Below are positions 1-4,993 of a stretch of DNA of 9,653 nt, piece after piece. The notes beneath the pieces are model-generated. The model was not told where the DNA came from. It did no database searches and saw only the letters and a program-made list of their open reading frames with translations. Numbering within the stretch: position 1 is the stretch's first letter; each line of letters opens with the position of its first letter. The translations under genes were made by a program, and so were the position numbers. The DNA comes from an uncultured Eubacteriales bacterium (GTDB lineage Bacteria; Bacillota; Clostridia; Oscillospirales; UMGS1783), in the NCBI GenBank assembly GCA_905209135.1, contig CAJLRT010000035.1, forward strand, positions 1 to 9,653. Reading direction: 5' to 3'.

Positions 1-490
1 GGGCGTTTTTGCGCTCGAGCAGCTTGTTGTATTCCTTGAGCGCAACCAGGTACCCCTTGCTCTGCTGGCAGAGCGAAATATCCAGAAACCTGCGCCGCTC
101 GCCGGGGCTGCCGCTTACAAGCCGCAGGTGGTCGGGCACGAACAGTACGGTGCACAGCCCGCCGAGCAGGTCGGCGTTCTTCTTCAGCTTTTCGCCGCAG
201 ACAAACAGCTCCTTGCGCCGTTCGCTGTGGAGCACGGCCTCAAAGCCCACGTCCCGCACCGGGTCGCTCGCCCGCATTTTCAGCCGGGCCGTGTCGCAGC
301 CGAAGCGGATCATCTCCCGGTCGGCCGCGGCGCGGAAGCTCTTTCCGCAGGAGAACAGCCAGATTGCCTCTATTATATTCGTTTTTCCCTGCCCGTTATC
401 GCCAAAAATCAGGGTGGTGCCCCTGCCGGGCGCGAGCAACTGATTTTCCAGGTTCCGAAACTGGTAGAACTCGATCTGTGATACCTGCAT
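1..490 (-). CDS. recF: RecF, DNA replication/repair ATPase (5' part, truncated by window edge)
   Basis: RecF is a cytosolic SMC-like ATPase that binds gapped DNA and helps RecO/RecR load RecA. I translated the minus strand from the ATG at 488-490. It opens MQVSQIEFYQFRNLENQ, then a Walker A GDNGQGKTN (residues 30-38, K36, T37), and further on the family motif GSPGERRRFLD (residues 127-137). About 163 of the usual 360-370 residues are present; the rest lies beyond base 1. A purine-rich ribosome site (AGGGAAAAGGAAA on the minus strand) precedes the start. The gene follows dnaN in the same direction after 107 bases. Many Firmicutes have a small S4-domain gene (yaaA) in this gap; here there is no room and no ORF for it. 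Transcription is probably by read-through from dnaA/dnaN, since I see no terminator or clear promoter in the gap. Confidence 0.96.
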   Translation of the reverse strand, partial: MQVSQIEFYQFRNLENQLLAPGRGTTLIFGDNGQGKTNIIEAIWLFSCGKSFRAAADREMIRFGCDTARLKMRASDPVRDVGFEAVLHSERRKELFVCGEKLKKNADLLGGLCTVLFVPDHLRLVSGSPGERRRFLDISLCQQSKGYLVALKEYNKLLERKNA

Positions 491-597
491 CCGGCGTTTC
501 CTTTTCCCTGCGGATGCGCCCGGCGCGTCCCGGCGCCCGTGCGGGCCGGACAAACGCGCCCTCCATCCGCTTGCTCTGCGGTTTTTCCGCGTCGTTT

Positions 598-1707
598 TTA
601 CTCTGTTTTATAGCGCATGGGCACGACGATGAACAGAAAGTCGTCCCCCTCCAGCGGCAGAATCATCATGGGCGAAAGGCTCGACTGCATGCAGACGCGC
701 ACGCCCTGCGTCTCGCAGGCCTTGAGCGCGTCGAGAATATAGCGGTTGTTCACGCCCAGTTCCAGCTCCGGCCCCTTTGTCACGGCGTGGACGCGGTCGA
801 TCACCTTTCCGAGCGAGCTGACGCAGGACACGCCGACGCCCGTCTCCTCAAAGCGCAGGATGATGGGGCTGCGCATTTTTTCATTGATGACGACGGAGGC
901 GCGCTCGATCGAGTCGATCAGCAGCGCCGTGTCCACGACCGTCTCTGTCGAAGTCTCGGCCGGGATGACGGATTCATAATTGATAAAGTCGCCCTCGAGC
1001 AGGCGGCAGACGAACGTGACGTTTCCGCGGGACATGCGCAGGTGCTTGTCGGACAAATCGAGCGTCAGCTCCTCGTCCGTCTCGCGGATGATCTTGCCGA
1101 TCTCGCTCATGCTCTTGCCGGGCACGACGACGCTCACCTGTTCGGCAGGCCCGCCGAGCAGCTTTTCCCTGGCGAGGCCGAGGCGGAACCCGTCCACCGC
1201 CACGGCGGTAATCCCGTCGCCCCGGGCCGTGAGCAGCACGCCGGTCAGGATGGGCCGCGCGTCGGTGACGGCGACGGCGAACGCCGTGCGCCGGACAATG
1301 TTGCGCAGCGCCTCAAAGCTCAGCTTCAGCGTCGCCTTTCCCTGCACCTGCGGCAGGTCCGGATACTCGCCCGCGTCGATGCCCATGAGCGACGACTCGG
1401 ACAGGCCGCAGCGAATCTGGGTGACGAGCTTGTCGTCCGTGTACACGCTCACGTCGCCCTCCGGCAGCTTGCGCACCATCTCGGACAAAGTCCGCGCGCC
1501 GAGCACGACGCGCCCCTCCTGCTCGACCGCGGCTTCAATGGTTGTGCAGATTCCGGATTCGAGGTCGTACCCCGTAACGGACACGGCGCCGTTTTCCGCG
1601 GCGACCAGAATGCCCTCCAGCGCTTCTATGGTGGATTTCAGGCTGACGGCGCGCATGGCGCTCATCACCGCTTCGCTCAGCGCGCTTTTTTCACAGGTGA
1701 ATTTCAT
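598..1707 (-). CDS. dnaN: DNA polymerase III beta subunit (sliding clamp)
   Basis: DnaN forms the ring-shaped dimer that tethers DNA polymerase III and other proteins to DNA. The 369-residue protein (family usually 365-380) begins MKFTCEKSALSEAVMSAMRAV and ends with the typical clamp tail PLEGDDFLFIVVPMRYKTE, which contributes to the partner-binding pocket. The middle domain carries RPILTGVLL, and the first domain has SVTGYDLESG. The open frame continues upstream to 1869, but I chose the ATG at 1705-1707 because a strong Shine-Dalgarno (GGGAGGAAG on the minus strand) lies 4 bases before it, homologues begin MKF, and the upstream extension would be translated through oriC elements. It lies between dnaA and recF, all in the same direction. 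Its promoter is not clear; read-through from dnaA or a weak promoter in the AT-rich stretch 1731-1770 are both possible. Confidence 0.98.
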   Translation of the reverse strand: MKFTCEKSALSEAVMSAMRAVSLKSTIEALEGILVAAENGAVSVTGYDLESGICTTIEAAVEQEGRVVLGARTLSEMVRKLPEGDVSVYTDDKLVTQIRCGLSESSLMGIDAGEYPDLPQVQGKATLKLSFEALRNIVRRTAFAVAVTDARPILTGVLLTARGDGITAVAVDGFRLGLAREKLLGGPAEQVSVVVPGKSMSEIGKIIRETDEELTLDLSDKHLRMSRGNVTFVCRLLEGDFINYESVIPAETSTETVVDTALLIDSIERASVVINEKMRSPIILRFEETGVGVSCVSSLGKVIDRVHAVTKGPELELGVNNRYILDALKACETQGVRVCMQSSLSPMMILPLEGDDFLFIVVPMRYKTE

Positions 1708-1767
1708 AGCGCTTCCTCCCTTCAAAAAGGAACGTTTATTCTGCGAAATATAAGTAGAATGATATCG

Positions 1768-1779
1768 TAGTAGTAATAG
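1768..1779 (+). promoter_or_regulatory. DnaA-trio element (strand-unwinding site)
   Basis: The + strand reads TAG TAG TAA TAG, four consecutive triplets that match the DnaA-trio consensus (3'-[G/A]AT-5'), directly followed by the GC-rich block GGGCC at 1780-1784 and then a DnaA box at 1793-1801. In Bacillus subtilis this arrangement lets a DnaA filament move from the double-stranded box onto single-stranded trios and open the duplex. AT-rich DNA continues to the left (1740-1767), as expected for the unwinding element. The match is seen in the sequence; the function is inferred. Confidence 0.8.
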
Positions 1780-1792
1780 GGGCCTTTGAATC

Positions 1793-1801
1793 TGTGGAAA
1801 C
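1793..1801 (-). promoter_or_regulatory. DnaA box next to DnaA-trio
   Basis: The + strand reads TGTGGAAAC (GTTTCCACA on the minus strand), a seven-of-nine match to TTATCCACA. Its value is positional: it sits 8 bases beyond the GC-rich block that borders the trio tract, in the orientation needed to direct DnaA onto the + strand trios. Confidence 0.7.
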
Positions 1802-1879
1802 CCCCGTTTTTCCGTACGGACAGGCCCTCTGCCGGACACGGCGCGCCTGTTTAAACGCTGTTGGGACAAAATACGGGGG

Positions 1880-1888
1880 TGTGGACAA
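1880..1888 (-). promoter_or_regulatory. DnaA box
   Basis: The + strand reads TGTGGACAA (TTGTCCACA on the minus strand), one mismatch from the consensus. It has the same orientation as the other boxes of the cluster. Confidence 0.75.
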
Positions 1889-1910
1889 CCCCTCTTCTGT
1901 CCGGGAAAAA

Positions 1911-1928
1911 CGTGGAAAGAGTGGAAAA
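1911..1928 (-). promoter_or_regulatory. Two adjoining weak DnaA-box-like 9-mers
   Basis: CGTGGAAAG (1911-1919) and AGTGGAAAA (1920-1928) abut without a gap. Both lack the first T of TGTGGAWAA, so they would be low-affinity sites. Their head-to-tail spacing equals that of the better pair at 2017-2034, which favours cooperative DnaA loading rather than chance. Confidence 0.45.
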
Positions 1929-2016
1929 CTCAGAACCAAAACCGATAAAAAGTGAAAAACCCTGTCGAAAGTCCAGTTTTTTCCATATATTCTGGCGCCG
2001 CTGTGTAGAATAACTC

Positions 2017-2034
2017 TGTGGAAAATGTGGAAAA
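2017..2034 (-). promoter_or_regulatory. Tandem pair of DnaA boxes
   Basis: Two identical copies of TGTGGAAAA (TTTTCCACA on the minus strand) lie head to tail at 2017-2025 and 2026-2034 with no spacer. This one-mismatch variant of the consensus is common in Firmicutes origins. A weaker neighbour, TGTGTAGAA, lies at 2002-2010. Confidence 0.8.
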
Positions 2035-2062
2035 CATATGCGCCGCGCCGGAAACAGCCGGG

Positions 2063-3388
2063 TTATTTCTCTTTTACGGTGTGGATAATGTCGTTGACAG
2101 CGTTCCGGAAAGAGGAGTTTGTCTCCATCATGGCCTCGACCTTGCGGATGGAGTGGTGCACGGTGGAATGGTCCCTGCCGTCGAACTCCTCGCCGATGAG
2201 GGGGAGGGAGAGCTGGCAGACCTCGCGGATGATATACATGGAGACCTGGCGCGCCATGGTGATGTTGGAGGTGCGCTTTTTGCTCTTGATATCGTCGGCG
2301 GAAATGCCGTAGTAGCGGGCCACTTCGGTGATGATCCTGTCCACAACGAGCACAACCGGCTCGTTTGTGTTGAGAATATCGGCCACGGCCGACTGGGCCA
2401 CGGCGATGGAGGGCGTGGTCTGGTTAATCAGGTTGAAAGCCAGCACCTTTTTGAGCGCGCCCTCAATCTGGCGGACGTTGTTTTTGATCTTGTTGGCGAG
2501 GAACTCCACCACTTCGGGCGGAAGCAGCAGGCCGAGCGATTCGGCCTTTTTGTTGATGATGGCCATGCGCAGCTCGTAGTCCGGCACCTGAATGTCGGCG
2601 AGCAGGCCGCTTTCAAAGCGGTTTTTGAGCCGGCTTGTGAGCTGCTGGATCTCCTTGGGCGGCCGGTCGGAGGCGAGCACGATCTGCTTGCCGGCGCGGT
2701 ACAGGGTGTCGAAGGTGTGGAAAAACTCCTCCTGCGTCTGCTCCTTGCCGCCGATAAACTGGATGTCGTCCACCAGCAGCAGGTCCACGGCGCGGTACTT
2801 GTTGCGGAAGTCGATCATGGTCGCGTCGCCGATGGCCTCGATCAGCTCGTTTGTGAAGTCCTCGCAGCTCACATACAGGATGTTGTAGCTGGGACACTTC
2901 TCCCTGGCGGCGCGGATGATGGCGTAGAGCAGGTGGGTCTTGCCCAGCCCGGAGCCGCCGTAGAGGAACAGCGGGTTGTAGGCCTTTGCCGGGTTGTTGG
3001 CAACGGCCTGGCAGGCGGCGTGCGCAAAGCGGTTGGAGTTGCCGACAACGAAGTTCTCAAAGGTGTACTCCTCGTTGAGCGAGAGGGTGGAAATGGACAG
3101 CTCGGGCCGAAGGGAGGGAATATCCTCCTTGTCCCGCTCCGCGTCCACCACGATCTCGACGGCGATGGGAAAGCCGATGGCCTCTTCGAGGGAGGATTTG
3201 ATCACGTTGTAGAATTTTGCGCGTATAATTTCCCAGTAGAAGGCGGAGGGAACGGAAAGAGTGGCCTTTTCGCCGGTAATCTCCACCGGGCGGATCTGTT
3301 TGAGCCACACGTCCATCGAAACCGGGTTCTGCAGTTTCTGCTCCATAATCACCATGCATCTGTTCCAAAGTTCTTTGACTGCCGCCAT
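2063..3388 (-). CDS. dnaA: Chromosomal replication initiator protein DnaA
   Basis: DnaA is the AAA+ ATPase that binds DnaA boxes, oligomerises with ATP and melts oriC; it is also a transcription factor. The 441-residue protein (B. subtilis about 446) shows all domains. Domain I is at about 1-80, and a short linker is at about 82-105. The AAA+ domain begins near YTFENFVVGNSN (108-119), with Walker A GGSGLGKT (144-151), the initiator-specific motif CEDFTNELIEAI (175-186), Walker B LLLVDD (203-208), a likely arginine finger in RLKNRFESGL (R257) and sensor 2 RQIEGAL (306-312). Domain IV has the DnaA signature GRDHSTVHHSIRKVE (404-418). The start is the ATG at 3386-3388, preceded by a CAGGAG ribosome site about 9 bases upstream. 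It is the first gene of dnaA-dnaN-recF and is probably autoregulated, because a DnaA-box-like site lies at its transcription start. Confidence 0.99.
   Translation of the reverse strand: MAAVKELWNRCMVIMEQKLQNPVSMDVWLKQIRPVEITGEKATLSVPSAFYWEIIRAKFYNVIKSSLEEAIGFPIAVEIVVDAERDKEDIPSLRPELSISTLSLNEEYTFENFVVGNSNRFAHAACQAVANNPAKAYNPLFLYGGSGLGKTHLLYAIIRAAREKCPSYNILYVSCEDFTNELIEAIGDATMIDFRNKYRAVDLLLVDDIQFIGGKEQTQEEFFHTFDTLYRAGKQIVLASDRPPKEIQQLTSRLKNRFESGLLADIQVPDYELRMAIINKKAESLGLLLPPEVVEFLANKIKNNVRQIEGALKKVLAFNLINQTTPSIAVAQSAVADILNTNEPVVLVVDRIITEVARYYGISADDIKSKKRTSNITMARQVSMYIIREVCQLSLPLIGEEFDGRDHSTVHHSIRKVEAMMETNSSFRNAVNDIIHTVKEK
2080..2088 (-). promoter_or_regulatory. Perfect-consensus DnaA box inside the dnaA 3' end
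   Basis: TGTGGATAA, the exact complement of TTATCCACA, lies inside dnaA and encodes part of Ile434-Ile435-His436-Thr437 near the C-terminus. It is the only perfect box I found, and has the same orientation as the intergenic cluster, so it is probably the highest-affinity site of the origin. Confidence 0.8.
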
Positions 3389-3425
3389 TTTTGAACACTC
3401 CTGTTTTTTCTGGATTCAATCCCCG

Positions 3426-3451
3426 CCCCGCCGCAGAGACCCGCGGCGGGG
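3426..3451 (-). promoter_or_regulatory. GC-rich hairpin in the dnaA leader
   Basis: CCCCGCCGC (3426-3434) and GCGGCGGGG (3443-3451) form a perfect 9-base-pair stem with an 8-base loop. It lies between the dnaA promoter and its start codon. No run of T follows on the minus strand (GCGGGGATTGAATCC follows), so it does not look like an intrinsic terminator. It may stabilise the messenger or slow polymerase. The stem is directly visible; the role is unknown. Confidence 0.6.
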
Positions 3452-3464
3452 ACGGAGAGAAGTT

Positions 3465-3473
3465 TGTGGATTT
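3465..3473 (-). promoter_or_regulatory. DnaA-box-like site at the dnaA transcription start
   Basis: TGTGGATTT matches the box TGTGGATAA in seven of nine positions and lies about 10 bases downstream of the dnaA -10 element, where DnaA binding would block initiation. dnaA autoregulation through such boxes is established in other bacteria; here it is inferred. Confidence 0.5.
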
Positions 3474-3482
3474 GTTTTATTT

Positions 3483-3511
3483 ATTATAGCATATTTCCCC
3501 TTTAAAAGCAA
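3483..3511 (-). promoter_or_regulatory. Putative dnaA promoter (extended -10 type)
   Basis: On the minus strand a perfect -10 TATAAT (3483-3488) is preceded by TGC, giving an extended -10, and by a weak -35 TTGCTT (3506-3511) with a 17-base spacer. Transcription would start near 3476 and give a leader of roughly 88 bases containing the DnaA-box-like site and the GC-rich hairpin. The surrounding DNA (about 3472-3560) is much more AT-rich than its neighbours. Confidence 0.72.
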
Positions 3512-3897
3512 CATTATCGTTATGTGAATTCACTGAAAATTGTACACAATTTCTTTTCTCCCGGCAAGAGCCCGCCCCCGTTTTCCGCGTGCGGCGCTCC
3601 AGCGGCCCGCGTGCGGGCGCGAAAGGTGCGCCGCGGGGTTTTCGCAGCCGGTTTTCCCCGGTCCGCGCCGCGGTTTTGTCCGCGCCGCCCCGCGAAATCC
3701 ATCGTTTTTCCTGCCCGCGCCTGCCCCGCCGAAACCCGGCCTGTTATGACGCCGCATTTCCGCGCCGTTCCCGTCCTCCGCGCCGCCGCGTCCGGTCTTA
3801 GGCCGATTCTGCGCGCCTGTCCGGCCGGAAGCTGCCGCCGGGGATTTTTTTCCGCCCCGCGCCTGGTCTGCGCCCGCCCTGTAACCAGCCGGTCTGC

Positions 3898-3930
3898 CGG
3901 ACAGGCGCGCGTACGTCTCCCCCCTGTCCG
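3898..3930. repeat. 8-base inverted repeat followed by a T run
   Basis: CGGACAGG (3898-3905) and CCTGTCCG (3923-3930) form a perfect 8-base-pair stem around a 17-base loop. Six T follow at 3939-3944, eight bases beyond the stem. The loop and the gap are large for a standard intrinsic terminator, so this is listed as an inverted repeat of unknown role just before the tandem repeats. Confidence 0.4.
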
Positions 3931-3988
3931 CTCCCGCCTTTTTTCTCCGCAACCGGCCCGCCGCATTTCCGCGCGGGGACTGCTCCCC

Positions 3989-4209
3989 TTTATGCTTCCG
4001 CGCTCCCTTTTCCGGCTTCCGCGTCCGCCCCCTTTTGTGCATCCATGCGTGCCCGCGCCCCGGCTCATCCCCCCGCGCCAGGCCTGTCATGCCTCCCCTG
4101 CACGTCCCTGCAATCCCACAGCTCCGCACTCGGTTCAGGCGGGTGCCCGCCGCTTCACGCCGTGGCCCTCTCCTTACGCGGACAGCGCGCCCGGACTCAT
4201 ATTTTTTTC
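3989..4209. repeat. Long tandem repeat, copy 1 (221 bases)
   Basis: This is the first full copy, starting TTTATGCTTCCGCGCT and ending in a T-rich segment (TCATATTTTTTTC). It includes CCTTTTGTGCATCCATGCG, the block CTGCACGTCCCTGCAATC and a small inverted repeat GGCGGGTGCCCGCC (4137-4150). By eye it differs from copy 2 at about a dozen positions, roughly 95% identity, including one indel in the T-rich end. Confidence 0.9.
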
Positions 4210-4429
4210 TTTATGCTTCCGCGCTTCCTTTTCCGGCTTCTGCGTCCGACCCCTTTTGTGCATCCATGCGTGCCCGCACCCCGGTTCATCCCCCTGCGCC
4301 CGGCCTGTCATGGCTCCCCTGCACGTCCCTGCAATCCCACAGCTCCGTACTCGGTTCAGGCGGGTGCCCGCCGCTTCACGCCGTGGCCCTCTCCTTACGC
4401 GGACAGCTCGCCCGGACTCAAGTTTTTTC
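4210..4429. repeat. Long tandem repeat, copy 2 (220 bases)
   Basis: This is the second full copy, in direct orientation and immediately adjoining copy 1. The 101-base central block (from CTGCACGTCCCTG to TACGCGGACAGC) is almost unchanged between copies, while the C-rich first third varies more. Neither 220 nor 221 is a multiple of three, so a reading frame through one copy enters the next copy in a different frame. That argues against a repeat protein. Confidence 0.9.
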
Positions 4430-4520
4430 TTTATGCGCCCGCGCCCCCGGCTCAGGCCGTCTGCGCCCGCCCCCTTTTGTGCATCCATGCGTACCCGCGC
4501 CCCGGCTCATCCCCCTGCGC
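4430..4520. repeat. Long tandem repeat, copy 3 (partial)
   Basis: This third copy starts at TTTATGCGCCCGCGC and follows copies 1 and 2 through CCCTTTTGTGCATCCATGCG and the CGGCTCATCCCCCTGCGC block, more diverged in its first 40 bases. It then stops matching and passes into the short 20-base repeats. The rest of the unit is missing. Confidence 0.8.
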
Positions 4521-4560
4521 CTCGGCTCATCCCCCTGCGCCCCGGCTCATTCCCCCGCGC
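4501..4560. repeat. Three tandem 20-base repeats
   Basis: Three adjoining units of exactly 20 bases: CCCGGCTCATCCCCCTGCGC (4501-4520), CTCGGCTCATCCCCCTGCGC (4521-4540) and CCCGGCTCATTCCCCCGCGC (4541-4560). The unit is a segment present once in each long repeat, so it appears to be a secondary local expansion, as by replication slippage. The minus strand carries repeated G runs of three to five. Confidence 0.9.
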
Positions 4561-4757
4561 CCTCGTCCGGTCCGCGCCCGCAGCCCCGAACTCCCCCAAG
4601 CGTCCCGCGGCGCCTCTTTTTTCGCCCGCCGATCTCTGCGCCTGCCGCCGCGCCGCGTATGCCCCGTCCCCGCCTGATTTTCTGTCCGCGCCCGGCCCCC
4701 TGTCTTACGCGCCCTCGTCTGCCTGTCCAAAACGCGCCGTATTATACAGCGGCCGGG

Positions 4758-4784
4758 CCGCCGCCCCTCTGTCGGCGGTTTTTT
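4758..4784 (+). terminator. Intrinsic terminator with no gene before it
   Basis: CCGCCG (4758-4763), a 9-base loop and CGGCGG (4773-4778) are followed directly by six T (4779-4784). The T run lies on the right, so it would stop rightward transcription. There is no recognisable + strand gene upstream, so it either ends a non-coding transcript through the repeat tract or insulates the next promoter, which starts 26 bases later. Confidence 0.7.
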
Positions 4785-4810
4785 CTCCTCAAAAAGGCAG
4801 AAGCGGCGTA

Positions 4811-4839
4811 TTGACAGTGGTATAAAGATAATGTATACT
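4811..4839 (+). promoter_or_regulatory. Strong sigma-A type promoter
   Basis: A perfect -35 TTGACA (4811-4816), a 17-base spacer (4817-4833) and a -10 TATACT (4834-4839, five of six to consensus) lie in a local AT-rich island. Transcription would begin near 4846. It follows a terminator and precedes the structured leader and ORF at 4994, and is the only good promoter I see for the downstream ABC exporter operon. Confidence 0.82.
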
Positions 4840-4895
4840 TTTCAGGCATGGCCGGAAAAATGCGGGCTTTTGCGCGGTAAAACGCGCATGGCGCG

Positions 4896-4965
4896 CCTGC
4901 ATTCGTCCGTGCCTGCGCTCATGCGCGCGGCATGCCCCGCGCGCACGGGCGAGACCGTATGCAGG
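4896..4965 (+). promoter_or_regulatory. Long stem-loop in the leader
   Basis: Three stacked helices can form. CCTGCAT (4896-4902) pairs with ATGCAGG (4959-4965), 7 pairs. Bases 4903-4912 pair with 4943-4952, 10 pairs with one G-U. GCGCGG (4925-4930) pairs with CCGCGC (4937-4942), 6 pairs around the loop CATGCC. Alternatively the inner part forms a 9-pair stem, TGCGCGCGG (4922-4930) with CCGCGCGCA (4937-4945). No T run follows, so it is not a terminator. It lies between a strong promoter and a perfect ribosome site, which suggests a cis-regulatory RNA or a stable structured RNA. It matches no riboswitch class I can recognise. Confidence 0.5.
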
Positions 4966-4978
4966 ACCAGACCGGAGC

Positions 4979-4986
4979 AAAGGAGG
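4979..4986 (+). promoter_or_regulatory. Perfect Shine-Dalgarno sequence
   Basis: AAAGGAGG, fully complementary to the end of 16S rRNA, lies 7 bases before the ATG at 4994. Its strength and spacing are the main reason to take the following ORF seriously. Confidence 0.75.
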
Positions 4987-4993
4987 CGGACCC

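Larger units (their letters stand above)
1741..2088. other. oriC: Replication origin oriC (dnaA-dnaN intergenic part)
   Basis: This stretch between dnaN and dnaA, reaching into the end of dnaA, carries at least five DnaA-box-like 9-mers of the TGTGGA type, all in the same orientation (TTNTCCACA on the minus strand). At the dnaN end it has a DnaA-trio tract with an adjoining GC-rich block and an AT-rich segment (about 1740-1778). This is the order described for the Bacillus subtilis basal unwinding system: boxes, GC-rich spacer, trios, AT-rich DNA. It also contains perfect small palindromes TCCGTACGGA (1811-1820), GGCGCGCC (1840-1847) and GTTTAAAC (1849-1856), whose role is unknown. No gene lies in 1708-2062. 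Calling it oriC rests on gene context and motif content; no experiment is implied. Confidence 0.88.
3534..4757. other. Gene-free GC-rich tract with tandem repeats
   Basis: No recognisable gene lies here on either strand. The + strand is rich in C and T with many CCGC and CCCC runs, so several frames stay open for hundreds of bases by composition alone. Translations are dominated by Pro, Ala, Arg and Ser on the + strand and by Arg and Gly on the minus strand, with no family motifs and no ribosome sites before the long frames. From 3989 the tract is occupied by 220-base tandem repeats (listed separately). A weak hairpin with a T run, CCGGC/GCCGG followed by seven T, lies at 3821-3851. In many Firmicutes rpmH and rnpA lie next to dnaA, divergently transcribed; I found neither here. 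Confidence 0.7.

Noticed and set aside
364..1770. 468-codon + strand frame opposite recF/dnaN, and a similar 458-codon one opposite dnaA (2018-3394)
   Set aside because: Both mirror highly conserved genes on the minus strand; their His/Asp/Gly-rich translations are typical antisense shadows.
1708..1869. Upstream extension of dnaN to an ATG at 1869
   Set aside because: The extra 54 residues would be encoded by the DnaA-trio, box and AT-rich origin DNA, while the ATG at 1707 has a strong ribosome site and matches homologue starts.
3821..3851. Intrinsic terminator CCGGC/GCCGG followed by seven T
   Set aside because: The stem is only five pairs with an 11-base loop and is separated from the T run by three bases; too weak to call on its own.
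3530..4129. 199-codon minus strand open frame through the first repeat copy
   Set aside because: It is Arg/Gly-rich with no motif or ribosome site. The equivalent frame of the second repeat copy (4174-4488) continues differently because copy length is not a multiple of three.
3989..4560. CRISPR array
   Set aside because: The repeats are 220 and 20 bases, directly adjoining with no unique spacers, and no cas genes are near.
3524..4825. 433-codon + strand open frame beginning with GTG across the repeat tract
   Set aside because: It has no ribosome site, runs across tandem copies whose lengths shift the frame, passes through the terminator and the promoter -35, and all other + frames here are also long and open. 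The composition (Pro, Arg, Ala, Ser) follows from C-rich DNA.
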